Positions 19,897-28,558 of a stretch of DNA of 63,958 nt are shown in pieces. Numbering within the stretch: position 1 is the stretch's first letter; every line of letters begins with the position of its first letter. The DNA is from Planctomycetaceae bacterium (GTDB lineage: Bacteria > Planctomycetota > Planctomycetia > Pirellulales > Pirellulaceae): contig JAHEBQ010000035.1 of assembly GCA_024642205.1 (NCBI GenBank), positions 1 through 63,958 of the forward strand, given 5' to 3'. The notes beneath the pieces are model-generated. The model saw only the letters and a program-made list of their open reading frames with translations. It searched no databases and had not been told where the DNA came from. The position numbers were made by a program, and so were the translations under genes.

Positions 19897-20385
19897 TCAA
19901 TGTGGACTATTGTCCGGCGGTTGTGTCGGTGTCTTGATTTCAAACACGACGGGGCCACCTAAATCCAACAACCCTGGCACGCTGGCAAAGAGCTTTTCCT
20001 GAATTGCAATATTGTTGCGTTTGACCGTGACCTTCAGGACTCCGAAGCCCTGGGTTGCCTGACTCATGGTGGCAGAAACAAAAACCTCGTTTTCACCGGA
20101 CTCAACGCCTTCGAGCGGGCGAATCTCAATTGGATCGCCAACTGGAATCGTTGCTTCCCTTGAAAAAACCGTTTTTCCCTTGAACAGTACTTTTAACGAT
20201 TCCGTGCCGAAAACGGGGTCGCCTTCGCAAACGAACGTGTGATCGATTTCCACCGAGTATTCACCCTCGGCATAGTCAATATTGAATTCGACCGTTGGTC
20301 GACGCACGCTGTCCGCGAATCGGAGGTATCCATAAACGCCGCCGATTAAAACGATGGAAATCAAACAAGCCAGGATAGGTCGCAT
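19897..20385 (-). CDS. Small membrane-anchored protein in metal-uptake operon
   Basis: The start at ATG 20385 is chosen because AAGG lies about 8 bases upstream; a TTG at 20421 would overlap the preceding gene. The 162-residue product has one N-terminal membrane segment (ILACLISIVLIGGVYGYL) and an exported beta-rich domain, probably a single Ig-like sandwich (VEFNIDYAEGEYSVEIDHTF, GENEVFVSATMSQ). There is no His-rich or obvious metal site; one Cys is present. It lies between the binding protein and the ATPase, so it is probably an accessory factor of the transporter. No named family is recognised. Confidence 0.75.
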   Translation of the reverse strand: MRPILACLISIVLIGGVYGYLRFADSVRRPTVEFNIDYAEGEYSVEIDHTFVCEGDPVFGTESLKVLFKGKTVFSREATIPVGDPIEIRPLEGVESGENEVFVSATMSQATQGFGVLKVTVKRNNIAIQEKLFASVPGLLDLGGPVVFEIKTPTQPPDNSPH

Positions 20386-20401
20386 GGAAGGCGCCTTGGG
20401 T

Positions 20402-21343
20402 TTACTTGAGATGTTTGACAATCGTTAGGACATTTTCGCGCATCATTCCGATATAGGTTTCACCAGCCGTTCCCGCCCCTCCCATCGCGTCTGAATAAAG
20501 TTCGCCGCCGACGGTCACGCCCGCTTCTCGCGCAATATCGTCCAGGAGTTTCCTGTTGATGGTCGTTTCCACAAAAATGCATTTGACTCCCAGCTTGCGA
20601 ATCTGATCGACAATATTCTGCTTTTGATCGATTGCCACGCCAGCCAATTCGCCAGTAGTCCAGCCGACCGGACTGATCGCCTGGAATCCGTAGGCTTTGC
20701 TAAAGTAGCCAAACGCATCGTGATGGGAAACGAGTATCCGTCGCGCTTTCGGGATCGCATTGACCTGCTCGGCCACCCAATGATTGAGAGCCCTGATCTG
20801 GATCTGATAAAGTTTTGCCCGGGCTTCGTATTCGGCGGAGTTCTCGGGATCAATCTTGCAGACGGCATTGAGGATGTTGTTGACGTAAATCGCCGCGTTC
20901 TTTGTGTCAAACCAGGCGTGAGGATCGTTGGCTGCTTCGCCCTCGATTTCGAGTTTGAGTGGCTCGACGCCGTGGACGCAGGTAGCGATAGGTTTTTGTT
21001 CGTTCGCCGCCAGCTTGTTCATCCACCCGTGGCCTTCAAGGTTCCAGCCGTTTTCGATGCAAAGATCAGCACGGGATACAGCAAAAGCATCGTCGGTTGC
21101 CGTTTCGTACGTGTGGGGGTCTTCTCCGGGTGCGAGGACGCAGATGACTTCCCAGCGGTCCCCCACGATGTTGCGGGTAAAGTCGGCAATTTGTGTCGTC
21201 GAGCAGACGACGACAAAGCGCTTTTGAGGGGCTTTTTCCTGTCCCCAAGCAGGCGATGTCACGTCAACCAGGGCCAGCCAGGCAACGCACACGCCCAGAC
21301 AGGCTTGCCAGCAGGCGGTCCGACAGAGTTTTTGAAGGTCCAT
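20402..21343 (-). CDS. Metal (Mn/Zn) ABC transporter substrate-binding protein
   Basis: ATG 21343 has a TGAGG ribosome site; a TTG 15 bases upstream is less likely. The 313-residue product has a signal peptide ending SPAWGQ. It is a cluster A-I (TroA/ZnuA/MntC) protein: VCSTTQIADFTRNIVGD at the start of the domain, then the metal ligands in DPHTYE, DPHAWFD, SHHDAFGYF and the Asp in LYSDAMG. There is no His-rich loop of the kind found in many ZnuA proteins, which tilts the choice to manganese, in line with the MntR-type operator just upstream. It is first gene of the operon with the small protein, ATPase and permease-repressor fusion. Confidence 0.93.
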   Translation of the reverse strand: MDLQKLCRTACWQACLGVCVAWLALVDVTSPAWGQEKAPQKRFVVVCSTTQIADFTRNIVGDRWEVICVLAPGEDPHTYETATDDAFAVSRADLCIENGWNLEGHGWMNKLAANEQKPIATCVHGVEPLKLEIEGEAANDPHAWFDTKNAAIYVNNILNAVCKIDPENSAEYEARAKLYQIQIRALNHWVAEQVNAIPKARRILVSHHDAFGYFSKAYGFQAISPVGWTTGELAGVAIDQKQNIVDQIRKLGVKCIFVETTINRKLLDDIAREAGVTVGGELYSDAMGGAGTAGETYIGMMRENVLTIVKHLK

Positions 21344-21371
21344 ATGACGATTCCTCAAATCGACTTGCCAA

Positions 21372-21393
21372 AATTGTAGCCATGGCTACAATT
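21372..21393. promoter_or_regulatory. Perfect 22-bp palindrome, MntR-type operator
   Basis: The half site AATTGTAGCCA is followed by its exact complement around the centre 21382/21383. The core TAGC-N4-GCTA has the same spacing as the E. coli MntR box. It lies 28 bp upstream of the binding-protein start and 121 bp upstream of the mntR-like gene in the divergent promoter region, the right place to control one or both. Confidence 0.8.
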
Positions 21394-21514
21394 GATAAGT
21401 TGATTGTTGTCGCTGGCGGTTTGCCTGTCAAGGCCGGCATGGTTGAGGGACAGATCGAATCAGTGAAAATGGATCGCGTCGCGATGAATAGACCAGGACA
21501 AACGCGTTGTCGGA

Positions 21515-21931
21515 ATGAAAACAGATTCAAAACCACACGTGCGAACTCGACGCGATCACAGCACCGAGACGGCAGAAGACTACGTCGAAGCCGTGTTGCA
21601 GGTGATTGACAGCCGGGGTGCCTGCCGTGTCGTAGACTTGGCCAAACGATTTGGCGTCAGCCATGTCACGGTGACCAAGACCGTCTCCCGCCTGCAAGCG
21701 GCTGGCTATTTGACCAGTGAACCCTACGGTCCGATCATTCTGACTCGCAAAGGCAGACGCGTGGCCAACGAATCGATGAAACGGCATCAGATCGTACTTG
21801 AGTTTCTGTTGGCATTGGGGATTGGTCGGTCAGTGGCTGAAGTCGACGCCGAAGGCATGGAGCACCACGTGAGCCAGGAGACACTTTCCAAATTTGAGGC
21901 GTTTGTGGCTGGCCGAAAGGGTGACGGGTGA
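21515..21931 (+). CDS. mntR: MntR-like DtxR-family metal-dependent repressor
   Basis: The product is 138 residues, the size of MntR (about 140), without the SH3 domain of DtxR. The N-terminal winged helix includes ETAEDYVEAVLQVI, VVDLAKRFGVSHVTVTKTVSRLQAAGYL and the wing PYGPIILTRKG. The metal site is visible as DAEGMEHHVS, matching the Glu/Glu/His cluster of MntR. When Mn(II) is bound it should dimerise and repress the divergent uptake operon via the palindrome at 21372. The start ATG has no strong ribosome site. Manganese versus iron specificity is inferred from size and operator, not proven. Confidence 0.82.
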   Translation: MKTDSKPHVRTRRDHSTETAEDYVEAVLQVIDSRGACRVVDLAKRFGVSHVTVTKTVSRLQAAGYLTSEPYGPIILTRKGRRVANESMKRHQIVLEFLLALGIGRSVAEVDAEGMEHHVSQETLSKFEAFVAGRKGDG

Positions 21932-21988
21932 TGGGCGTCTCGAAGCCTGCACTATGTTCTGATCTGGGATCTTCCTTCTGATCTGGGT

Positions 21989-22888
21989 CTACAATCGGAG
22001 CAGCGTTGTGTCGCTCAGGTACTCGATTTCGATGGAAATCAGCTCGTTGAGGACTTCCCGGAAGGAAGGCCGCGAGAATGGATTCTTGGTCAGCATTTGT
22101 TTGACCAGCGACCCCAATCGATTCGGGCAATTCGGCTGTGCGACGATCAAGTCTTCTGGGATTTCGTAAAGGTGACGACTCTCCACGTCCTGGATCGTCT
22201 GGCCTTCGAATAGTGGCCGTTGTGACAGCGCGTGATAGATCAAAGCTCCCAGCGAATAGACATCGCTGGCTGTGTTGGCCCGATAGTCGGCTTCGAAGCA
22301 TTCGGGGGCGGTGTATCGGGCCAGTTGCAATTGATCCTGTGGGAACCACGCTGGCTGGTCAGACAAATGGGACTGTGACCAGCCGATCAACGAAACCCGA
22401 CCGGTCCTTCCAATCAGCACATGGGCCGGTTCAATCCCGAGGTGGACTCGGCCTTTCTCGTGGCCCGCACGGACTCCCTCCGCTGTCTGTCGCAGCACCC
22501 AGAGCATGCGAGACAGTGAAAGGTGCGGAGCTCGCGAGAGAAGGCTGTCGAGAGAGCGTCCCTCAACCCACGGTTGAACCAGGAAAAACGGAGCATGATC
22601 AAGTTCGGCATCGAGCAACCGAATCACATTCGGCTGAATGATCTGCTCGGTGGCATGGGCTTCACGCCCCAATCGGTCGATTGCCATCGGGACCAATTCC
22701 GTCGGGAGTTCCGGATTGATCAACTTGATAACAAAGTCGTGATCCGCATCGTGCGATACTGTTTTGGGAGCTGCCCGGAAAATGTTGTACCACCGACTGC
22801 CCGTGACTTGTTCGCCAAGTCTCCAGCAGGAAATGACATTTTTTTCCGAAGTTCCTGAAACGTCTGAGAGTTGCGTGGGCAGCTGCAT
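21989..22888 (-). CDS. Predicted Ser/Thr pseudokinase
   Basis: ATG 22888 is preferred to a TTG 78 bases upstream; the product is then 299 residues, a bare kinase fold with no extra domain or membrane segment. The N-lobe keeps the VAIK-type lysine (FVIKLI, K55) and the helix-C Glu (E76). The C-lobe is clearly kinase-like (APECFEADYR, SDVYSLGALIYHAL, RPSFREVL). The catalytic loop HRDxKPxN, however, reads HLGIEPAH at 149-156, replacing the catalytic Asp, Lys and Asn, and DFG reads GWS at 169-171. Phosphotransfer is therefore unlikely; an ATP- or partner-binding scaffold is more probable. It converges with mntR and neighbours the sugar transporter, without obvious link. Confidence 0.85.
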   Translation of the reverse strand: MQLPTQLSDVSGTSEKNVISCWRLGEQVTGSRWYNIFRAAPKTVSHDADHDFVIKLINPELPTELVPMAIDRLGREAHATEQIIQPNVIRLLDAELDHAPFFLVQPWVEGRSLDSLLSRAPHLSLSRMLWVLRQTAEGVRAGHEKGRVHLGIEPAHVLIGRTGRVSLIGWSQSHLSDQPAWFPQDQLQLARYTAPECFEADYRANTASDVYSLGALIYHALSQRPLFEGQTIQDVESRHLYEIPEDLIVAQPNCPNRLGSLVKQMLTKNPFSRPSFREVLNELISIEIEYLSDTTLLRL

Positions 22889-23505
22889 AATTCGTACGTG
22901 GAGTCCTGTCGGTCGTTTGCAATCCTTGAAACCAACCGGAAAGATGATGCTGTTGTGGTCAGGCAAAAAGGTCGTTATTCAATACTGGTCAAATCGGGAT
23001 TCGAAACGGATACGGAACAGCGGATGAGAAAAATTTCAGGTCGCAACGACGAAGCGCAACGAGAACGAATGTGCCGCGCCACGAACGCGGGATTCTGGTT
23101 TCAGGTAAATCGTTTAAAGAATTGGGATGCCGCGAAATATCTCGAAAGAATCAATGGCAACCACAGACAATTCAATCAATCTTCCAGCCGGGAGCAAGGG
23201 AGTGGTCCAGACGCGTTCACCTTCCAGTTCAAACTGGGCAAGAACTCTTACAAAACGATGGGTTTTAGTAAAGTCTGGATTCGTTGGGTTCTTTTGCACG
23301 GAAAATCGTCGCTTCGACCGCGTAAACTACCCTCTCGAAGCGACGTGTCAATGACGAAGTCCTTCGGATCCCCGTGGCCAGGGACCCAACCCGCGCCCGC
23401 AATGCGACCAATCCAAAGGATGCCAATCGCAGATCATCATTGGCTCGGGAAGATGACGTCGAGACCGGATGTGACGGCATGTGGATTGATTTTGCTGGGA
23501 AGTCA
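22889..23505. other. Intergenic stretch between pseudokinase and sugar ABC permease
   Basis: About 600 bp without a supportable gene. Frames crossing this stretch on the plus strand are continuations of shadow frames of the permease gene. The promoter of the minus-strand pseudokinase should lie in the left part. No hairpin with a T-run was seen downstream of the permease. Confidence 0.4.
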
Positions 23506-24495
23506 TCATCCAACGTTCTTGAGCCTTGCGTTTGCCAGCCGTTTGGCGTGGAGGCGCTTGATGAGTTCGTCGGTGATGACGCCACCCAGGATGACGAAGC
23601 CGATTACCGCGAATTCGATATTCGTAGGGATCGCGTCGATCAGAGTAATCGAATTTTTCAGGACTTGCATGACGGCCGCTCCAATCACGACGCCAATGAT
23701 CGTTCCTTCACCACCGCGGAGACTGCAACCACCGAGAACAGCTGCGGCGATGGCATAAAGTTCATAGAAGTTGCCAAAATCGACTGGCTGGGCGCTTCCG
23801 ACATCGAGTACGAAGAGCATGCCGCCAAGGCCGCTGAGCAAACCGCATATGACGTATGCCAGGATGATCATTCGATCGGTGTTGATGCCACTGTATCGGG
23901 CTGCATCTTCATTTCGGCCAAGCGCCATCAAATAGCGACCGTAGACTGTAAAATTCAGGAAAATGGCTGCCACAAATGCAACTGCCAGAAGAATCAGGCA
24001 TGGATTGGGAATGCCAAACTCCGTCCCCGGCAGAGGCATTTGTCCCTGAGAAAGCTCACGGAGTCCCTCAAATCCGCCCTTGAACCCCTGGGTTTGATCC
24101 TGAACAAACCCTCGCGTGAAACCGCGATAAATCAACAGTCCACAAAGCGTCACGATAAAGGGCTGTAGTTTCATTTTGGTAATCAGCAGGCCGTGAACCA
24201 ATCCGATCAATAACGAAATCACTGCGACCGTCAGTAACGTCATAACCACCGACATTTCGTATTCGATCAGGAGATGGGGCAAAAGGCATCCAATCAGACA
24301 CACGACCGAGCCAATGGAAAGGTCAATTCCGCCGGTAATGATTACAAACGCCGCTCCAATGGAGATAATTCCGAACAAGGCTGTTCGTCGGATCAGGTTT
24401 TCAATATTAAATTCGGTCAGAAACCGGTCGCTCATGATCGCGGTGGCGACGCAGATGAAAATCAAGAGACCAAGAATGCCAAGTATCTTCTTCAT
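23506..24495 (-). CDS. Sugar ABC transporter permease, RbsC type
   Basis: The product is 329 residues with about eight to ten membrane helices and BPD_transp_2 family blocks: [52 protein letters not shown] and [15 protein letters not shown]. Its ATG overlaps the ATPase stop by 4 bp (ATGA), so translation is coupled. RbsC-like permeases form a dimer that carries ribose, galactose, autoinducer-2 or related sugars; the substrate cannot be read here. It is the last gene of the three-gene operon. Confidence 0.94.
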   Translation of the reverse strand: MKKILGILGLLIFICVATAIMSDRFLTEFNIENLIRRTALFGIISIGAAFVIITGGIDLSIGSVVCLIGCLLPHLLIEYEMSVVMTLLTVAVISLLIGLVHGLLITKMKLQPFIVTLCGLLIYRGFTRGFVQDQTQGFKGGFEGLRELSQGQMPLPGTEFGIPNPCLILLAVAFVAAIFLNFTVYGRYLMALGRNEDAARYSGINTDRMIILAYVICGLLSGLGGMLFVLDVGSAQPVDFGNFYELYAIAAAVLGGCSLRGGEGTIIGVVIGAAVMQVLKNSITLIDAIPTNIEFAVIGFVILGGVITDELIKRLHAKRLANARLKNVG

Positions 24496-26039
24496 TTGAT
24501 TTCCGATCGGACGAGAGGACTGCCTGTCGCAAGCTGCATGATGGATTCTTCGGATAACTGGTCACGGGCAAGTTCACCAGCGAGGCGCCCTTCATGCATG
24601 ACGAGAACGCGATCGGACATGCTGATGATTTCCTCCATCTCGCTGGATACGAACAAGACCGCAACGCCTTGTTCCGCTTGCTCTTCCATCAGGCGGTAAA
24701 TCTCCTGTTTTGCCCCGATGTCGACTCCCCGAGTCGGTTCATCGAGAAGCAGGACCCGGGGAGTCATGGCAAGCCATTTCCCAATAACCACTTTCTGCTG
24801 GTTGCCACCGGACAGGAACTGGACCAACTGTGAGTCATTGGGAGTCTTGATGTTCATCTCGTGGATCATCTTGTCAGAATCCGATTTTTCCTGTCGGCGA
24901 TTGAGGAAAACCTGTCCGATGCGTTGTCGCCAGGCTCCGGGAAGGCCGATGTTTTTACGGACTCCCATTTCCAGAATCAGTCCAGCGCGTTTTCGGTCTT
25001 CGGGGACAAGCGCAATCCCGGCGTTGATCGCATCCCGATTGCTCCGAAGCTTCAGGCTTTTCCCGCAGACGACGATGGACCCAGAGACGGCTGGTTCAAG
25101 TCCAAAAATGGTTTCCAAGAGTTCCGTCCGTCCCGCGCCAACCAGTCCGCCAATTCCTACAATTTCACCACCGCGAATCTGAAAGTTGACCGGATGACGA
25201 GGCCAGGTGCTTGTTCGAACCGAGTCAACATCCAGCACCGGCTCCAGAGCCGGTTTTGTTTTTCGCGCGTAGAACTGGGAAATGTCGCGACCAATCATCA
25301 AGTTGACCATCGCGTCATGTGTGATTTCCTCCCGACGGAGGCTGCCGGCGTTTTCGCCATCCCGCAATACGGTTACACGATCTGCAAGCTGTTTGATTTC
25401 AGTCAGCCGGTGTGAGATATAGATGATCGTGACACCCTGGTTTTTCAAGTCCCTGATCACGTTGAACAGCGCATCGGTCTCTCGCTGCGATAAACTGCTG
25501 GTTGGCTCATCCATGATCAGGATCCGGGCGTCGACCGACAGTGCTTTTGCAATCTCGACCAGTTGTTGAAGCCCGATCGTCAATTCACTGACTTTGACGG
25601 TGGGTTCGATATCAAGGCCGACCTGTTTCAGGTACTGGAGCGATCCGAGACGGATCGTTTTCGAATCGATCCAGCCGAGTCTGGACGGCTCTCGCCCCAG
25701 AAAAATGTTCGACGCAACGTCGAGGTTGTCGGCGAGATTCAGTTCCTGGTGAATCAGTGCAATGCCAAGTTCAAGGGCCTTTTGGACTGACGGAATCGTG
25801 ATTGGTTGACCGTCCAGGCACAAGGTTCCGGCGTCCGGGCGCTGCACACCTGCCAGGATTTTCATCAATGTGCTCTTGCCGGCACCATTTTCGCCGATGA
25901 CGGCGTGAACTTCGCCTGCCGCAACCGAGAGGCTGACCTGATTCAGTGCCGTAACGCCGGAAAATCGTTTGGTGACGCCCCTGATTTCCAACAGCGGGAT
26001 TTGATCCGACGCCTCTGTTTCGGATGGGGTGGGATTCAT
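24492..26039 (-). CDS. Sugar ABC transporter ATP-binding protein, RbsA/MglA type
   Basis: This is a two-domain ATPase of 515 residues, normal for the family. Domain 1 has Walker [10 protein letters not shown], signature region [15 protein letters not shown] and Walker [12 protein letters not shown]. Domain 2 has the degenerate Walker [11 protein letters not shown] typical of RbsA, signature [15 protein letters not shown] and Walker [13 protein letters not shown]. It lies 18 bp after the binding-protein gene and overlaps the permease gene by 4 bp. It provides both ATP sites of the importer. Confidence 0.95.
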   Translation of the reverse strand: MNPTPSETEASDQIPLLEIRGVTKRFSGVTALNQVSLSVAAGEVHAVIGENGAGKSTLMKILAGVQRPDAGTLCLDGQPITIPSVQKALELGIALIHQELNLADNLDVASNIFLGREPSRLGWIDSKTIRLGSLQYLKQVGLDIEPTVKVSELTIGLQQLVEIAKALSVDARILIMDEPTSSLSQRETDALFNVIRDLKNQGVTIIYISHRLTEIKQLADRVTVLRDGENAGSLRREEITHDAMVNLMIGRDISQFYARKTKPALEPVLDVDSVRTSTWPRHPVNFQIRGGEIVGIGGLVGAGRTELLETIFGLEPAVSGSIVVCGKSLKLRSNRDAINAGIALVPEDRKRAGLILEMGVRKNIGLPGAWRQRIGQVFLNRRQEKSDSDKMIHEMNIKTPNDSQLVQFLSGGNQQKVVIGKWLAMTPRVLLLDEPTRGVDIGAKQEIYRLMEEQAEQGVAVLFVSSEMEEIISMSDRVLVMHEGRLAGELARDQLSEESIMQLATGSPLVRSEIK

Positions 26040-26057
26040 TGCAATGGAAACAAATCC

Positions 26058-27071
26058 TTAATCTTTGCCGAGGTTCTTGTTCAATTCCGCCCAAAACTCA
26101 GCCACGTTGTCCTTTTCGATCGTGCGCGCGGGGATATCAACAAAGTTCGATTCAGGAACACCCAACTCCGACAGCGTTTTCCCCCGGGCGAGACCAGCCA
26201 GGATTCGTACGGACTGGCGTCCATATTCAAATGGGTTCTGGACGATAGTCCCGGAAACGGTTCCGTCAACGATTCCCTGAAGCGTCTCGTCCGCTTCGTC
26301 AAACGCAATGACTTTCACCTTGTTCAGTTTATCGCCTTGTTTCAGGGCTTCGAGCATCAACGGAGGATTGTAGGCAAACAACCCGATCATTCCGGCAATA
26401 TCCGGATGCCGGGAAAGCACGTCTTCGGCGTTGGCCTTGCCCTGGGCCCGATCAAATTGATCCGTGTAGGTTCCAACGATGTGGTAGCCGGCTTCGATGA
26501 TTTCCTGGTCGGGCGGATCAAACCGCGATGGATCGGGAGTTCTGCCGAGCAATCCATCAATCGTCCCCTGACGACGACGTTTGGAGTTGTCCTGTTCGAG
26601 CCGACCAATAAAGATCGCAACCTTGCCACCCTCGGGAAGTGCTTTTCGAGCGAGCTTTCCACACATCAAACCAGCGGAATAGTTGTCGACACCGATATAG
26701 CAAAGTCGCTTCGAATCGGGTGCGTCGCTGTCGTGAGTGATGACACTGGCCCGCTTGGTCGCATCGTTGATCAAATCCGTTTGGTTTTCCGGGTCAATTG
26801 GACTGATCGCGATCCCATCCACCCCTTTGATCAGGACGTCTTCGATCATGCGTTTCTGGTCGGAGATTCCTTCGGCGGGCATGAGCACTTCGACATCTGC
26901 ATCAAATTCCTGACCACCTTTCCTGACTCCAGATTCCGCAATCACCCAGAACGAGGCCACTCCATTGGTGACGTAAGCAACTTGTGGTCGCTTGGACGTT
27001 GCTTTGTTACAGCCGACGACAAGAAAGGTCGTCAGAACCAGGACGTAAATCGTGTGAAAGGTTGGACGCAT
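26058..27071 (-). CDS. Sugar ABC transporter substrate-binding lipoprotein, RbsB type
   Basis: ATG 27071 with GGAG 7 bases upstream is chosen over 27125. The 337-residue product begins with a lipoprotein signal (VLVLTTFLVVGC). It is a Peripla_BP_4 fold: VAYVTNGVASFWVIAESG, GVDGIAISPIDPENQTDLIN, VITHDSDAPDSKRLCYIG and VKVIAFDEADETLQGI, matching the sugar-contacting loops of RbsB. It is first in the operon, so the promoter lies in 27072-27287. There is no kinase, isomerase or LacI regulator nearby to fix the sugar. Confidence 0.93.
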   Translation of the reverse strand: MRPTFHTIYVLVLTTFLVVGCNKATSKRPQVAYVTNGVASFWVIAESGVRKGGQEFDADVEVLMPAEGISDQKRMIEDVLIKGVDGIAISPIDPENQTDLINDATKRASVITHDSDAPDSKRLCYIGVDNYSAGLMCGKLARKALPEGGKVAIFIGRLEQDNSKRRRQGTIDGLLGRTPDPSRFDPPDQEIIEAGYHIVGTYTDQFDRAQGKANAEDVLSRHPDIAGMIGLFAYNPPLMLEALKQGDKLNKVKVIAFDEADETLQGIVDGTVSGTIVQNPFEYGRQSVRILAGLARGKTLSELGVPESNFVDIPARTIEKDNVAEFWAELNKNLGKD

Positions 27072-27287
27072 GAATCGCTCCACTGGTGAAATGGCCAGAG
27101 ATTTGGGAAGGTCAATCGTTGACACAACCGACGGCCTTCAATCTGCAACTCCGATTTTAGTTGGGCTGGGGACGGATTCACAACCGGTTAAGACAGCGGG
27201 AACGGGATATAATGTGATCCGTCGCCCGAAGAAACGCATTGGATAAGATACGATACGCAACCAGAAATTCACGGTCAGCTCACCGAC

Positions 27288-27827
27288 ATGATTTTACTGC
27301 TTCGGCTCGTTGCCTTTTTGATCGATTATCTGATTCTGATGGTCTATGCGTTGGCTTTGCTGGGAATCGTGTTACTGTGGGGAGTCGATCACCACATTTC
27401 GTCGCCCGTCATCGCACAATTGGCGGGATTCGCCAGCCTGACGCTACCGGTAATTCTCTATTTTACCGTGCTTGAGCATGGAAAACGGCAGGCCAGCGTT
27501 GGCAAACGGGTGATGCGACTGATCGTGACCGACCCGACTCACCAGGCTGCCTCATTCAAAAGATTGCTGGTGCGAAACCTGTTGAAATTCCTGCCGTGGG
27601 AAATCGCACACTTGGGAATCCACTGGGCGTACTATTATAGCCGACTGGGACTTGAACTCCCCGCCTGGATCTGGATCCCGTTGATACTGTCGCAAATGCT
27701 GGCGATTGGATACGTGCTCAGTATCGTCTTGCATTCAAACCACCAGGCGTTGTATGAGCAATGGTCGGGAACCCGAGTGATCGACGTGACACGCGATGAA
27801 CCAGGTTGCAAGAAACGCGAGATTTGA
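27288..27827 (+). CDS. RDD family membrane protein
   Basis: The product is 179 residues with three to four membrane helices. The RDD motif is present as LRLVAFLIDYLILM at the start of helix 1, and GKRQASVGKRVMRLIV plus FKRLLVRNLLKFLPW are typical inter-helix blocks. RDD proteins have been linked to ion exchange in some bacteria but most are uncharacterised. It faces away from the sugar operon and is followed by the minus-strand tRNA-Phe. Confidence 0.85.
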   Translation: MILLLRLVAFLIDYLILMVYALALLGIVLLWGVDHHISSPVIAQLAGFASLTLPVILYFTVLEHGKRQASVGKRVMRLIVTDPTHQAASFKRLLVRNLLKFLPWEIAHLGIHWAYYYSRLGLELPAWIWIPLILSQMLAIGYVLSIVLHSNHQALYEQWSGTRVIDVTRDEPGCKKREI

Positions 27828-27849
27828 TCGAATCGCGATATATGTAAAC

Positions 27850-27873
27850 AAAAAAGCCCGCATCTTGCGGGCT
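27850..27873 (-). terminator. Rho-independent terminator of tRNA-Phe
   Basis: Read on the minus strand, AGCCCGC (27873-27867) pairs with GCGGGCT (27861-27855) around a 5-base loop and is followed by a T-run. It begins 10 bases after the tRNA 3' end, and may also end the convergent RDD transcript. Confidence 0.85.
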
Positions 27874-27882
27874 GGTCCAAAG

Positions 27883-27955
27883 TGGTCGGGGGCGGGCTCG
27901 AACCGCCGACACATGGATTTTCAGTCCATTGCTCTACCAACTGAGCTACCCGACC
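27883..27955 (-). tRNA. tRNA-Phe (GAA)
   Basis: On the minus strand the 73-nt sequence folds as a full cloverleaf: acceptor GGTCGGG/CCCGACC, D-arm GCTC/GAGC, anticodon stem ATGGA/TCCAT with loop CTGAAAA (anticodon GAA), T-arm GGCGG-TTCGAAC-CCGCC, discriminator A. The 3' CCA is not encoded. Confidence 0.97.
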
Positions 27956-28558
27956 GTCTGCAGTGGCGTTGGCAATCGCCTTCTCCTGTATGCAAACTCG
28001 TAGCGGAAGATCGTACTGGATTGGGGCCGGAACTGTCAATCGACCTTGGGCTTCGCCGAAGTTTACTGGATTGGGAAACCGAAACCGCAGGTGAATTTAC
28101 GGAACGCACAAGATCGACTCGCTTTCCACTGGAGAGGTTGCTCAAAAACTGGCCGCTGTTTTCGGTGTTTCAATGTCCGACTCGAAATCGGACGGTTGTC
28201 GACCCGATGTCGATATCGACCTGTAGATCCTGTTTGCGGAAGGCGTATTATTTATTTGCGGCACTGAACAAGGCGTTTGGCGGAGAAAACGCGTAATCAA
28301 GCCATTTGGTTGACATGCGGCGAGCCGAAAATTACTATTAAACGGCTTCACTTCCAGCAGTTGGTCCGACGGCACGACTTTAATTTTGGACGAATTTCCT
28401 TCCCGCCAATTGGAGAGACGTGTTCGTAGAAATCGGAGCGACGCCCGAAGAACGTTTGGATGACGAGTAATTGGCCTCATGCCCTCGTAATCGTAGGAAA
28501 TTTTCGGATCCACGAAAATGCAGCGGGCGGGGCCTGACAAGAGCAACGGGTGAAGCGA
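27956..28558. other. Intergenic region upstream of tRNA-Phe and of the toroid-repeat gene
   Basis: About 600 bp, divergent. It should hold the tRNA promoter on the minus strand and the promoter of the long plus-strand cluster. AT-rich patches occur near 28240-28260 and 28320-28350. I see no second tRNA, no operator palindrome and no supportable small gene. Confidence 0.4.

Noticed and set aside
22871..23758. Plus-strand 295-codon opening
   Set aside because: Partly antisense to the sugar permease and otherwise crosses a gene-free stretch; composition is random-like and no motif is present.
24492..24495. Possible frameshift between the sugar ATPase and permease genes
   Set aside because: It is the ordinary ATGA stop-start overlap; both proteins are complete and of normal length.
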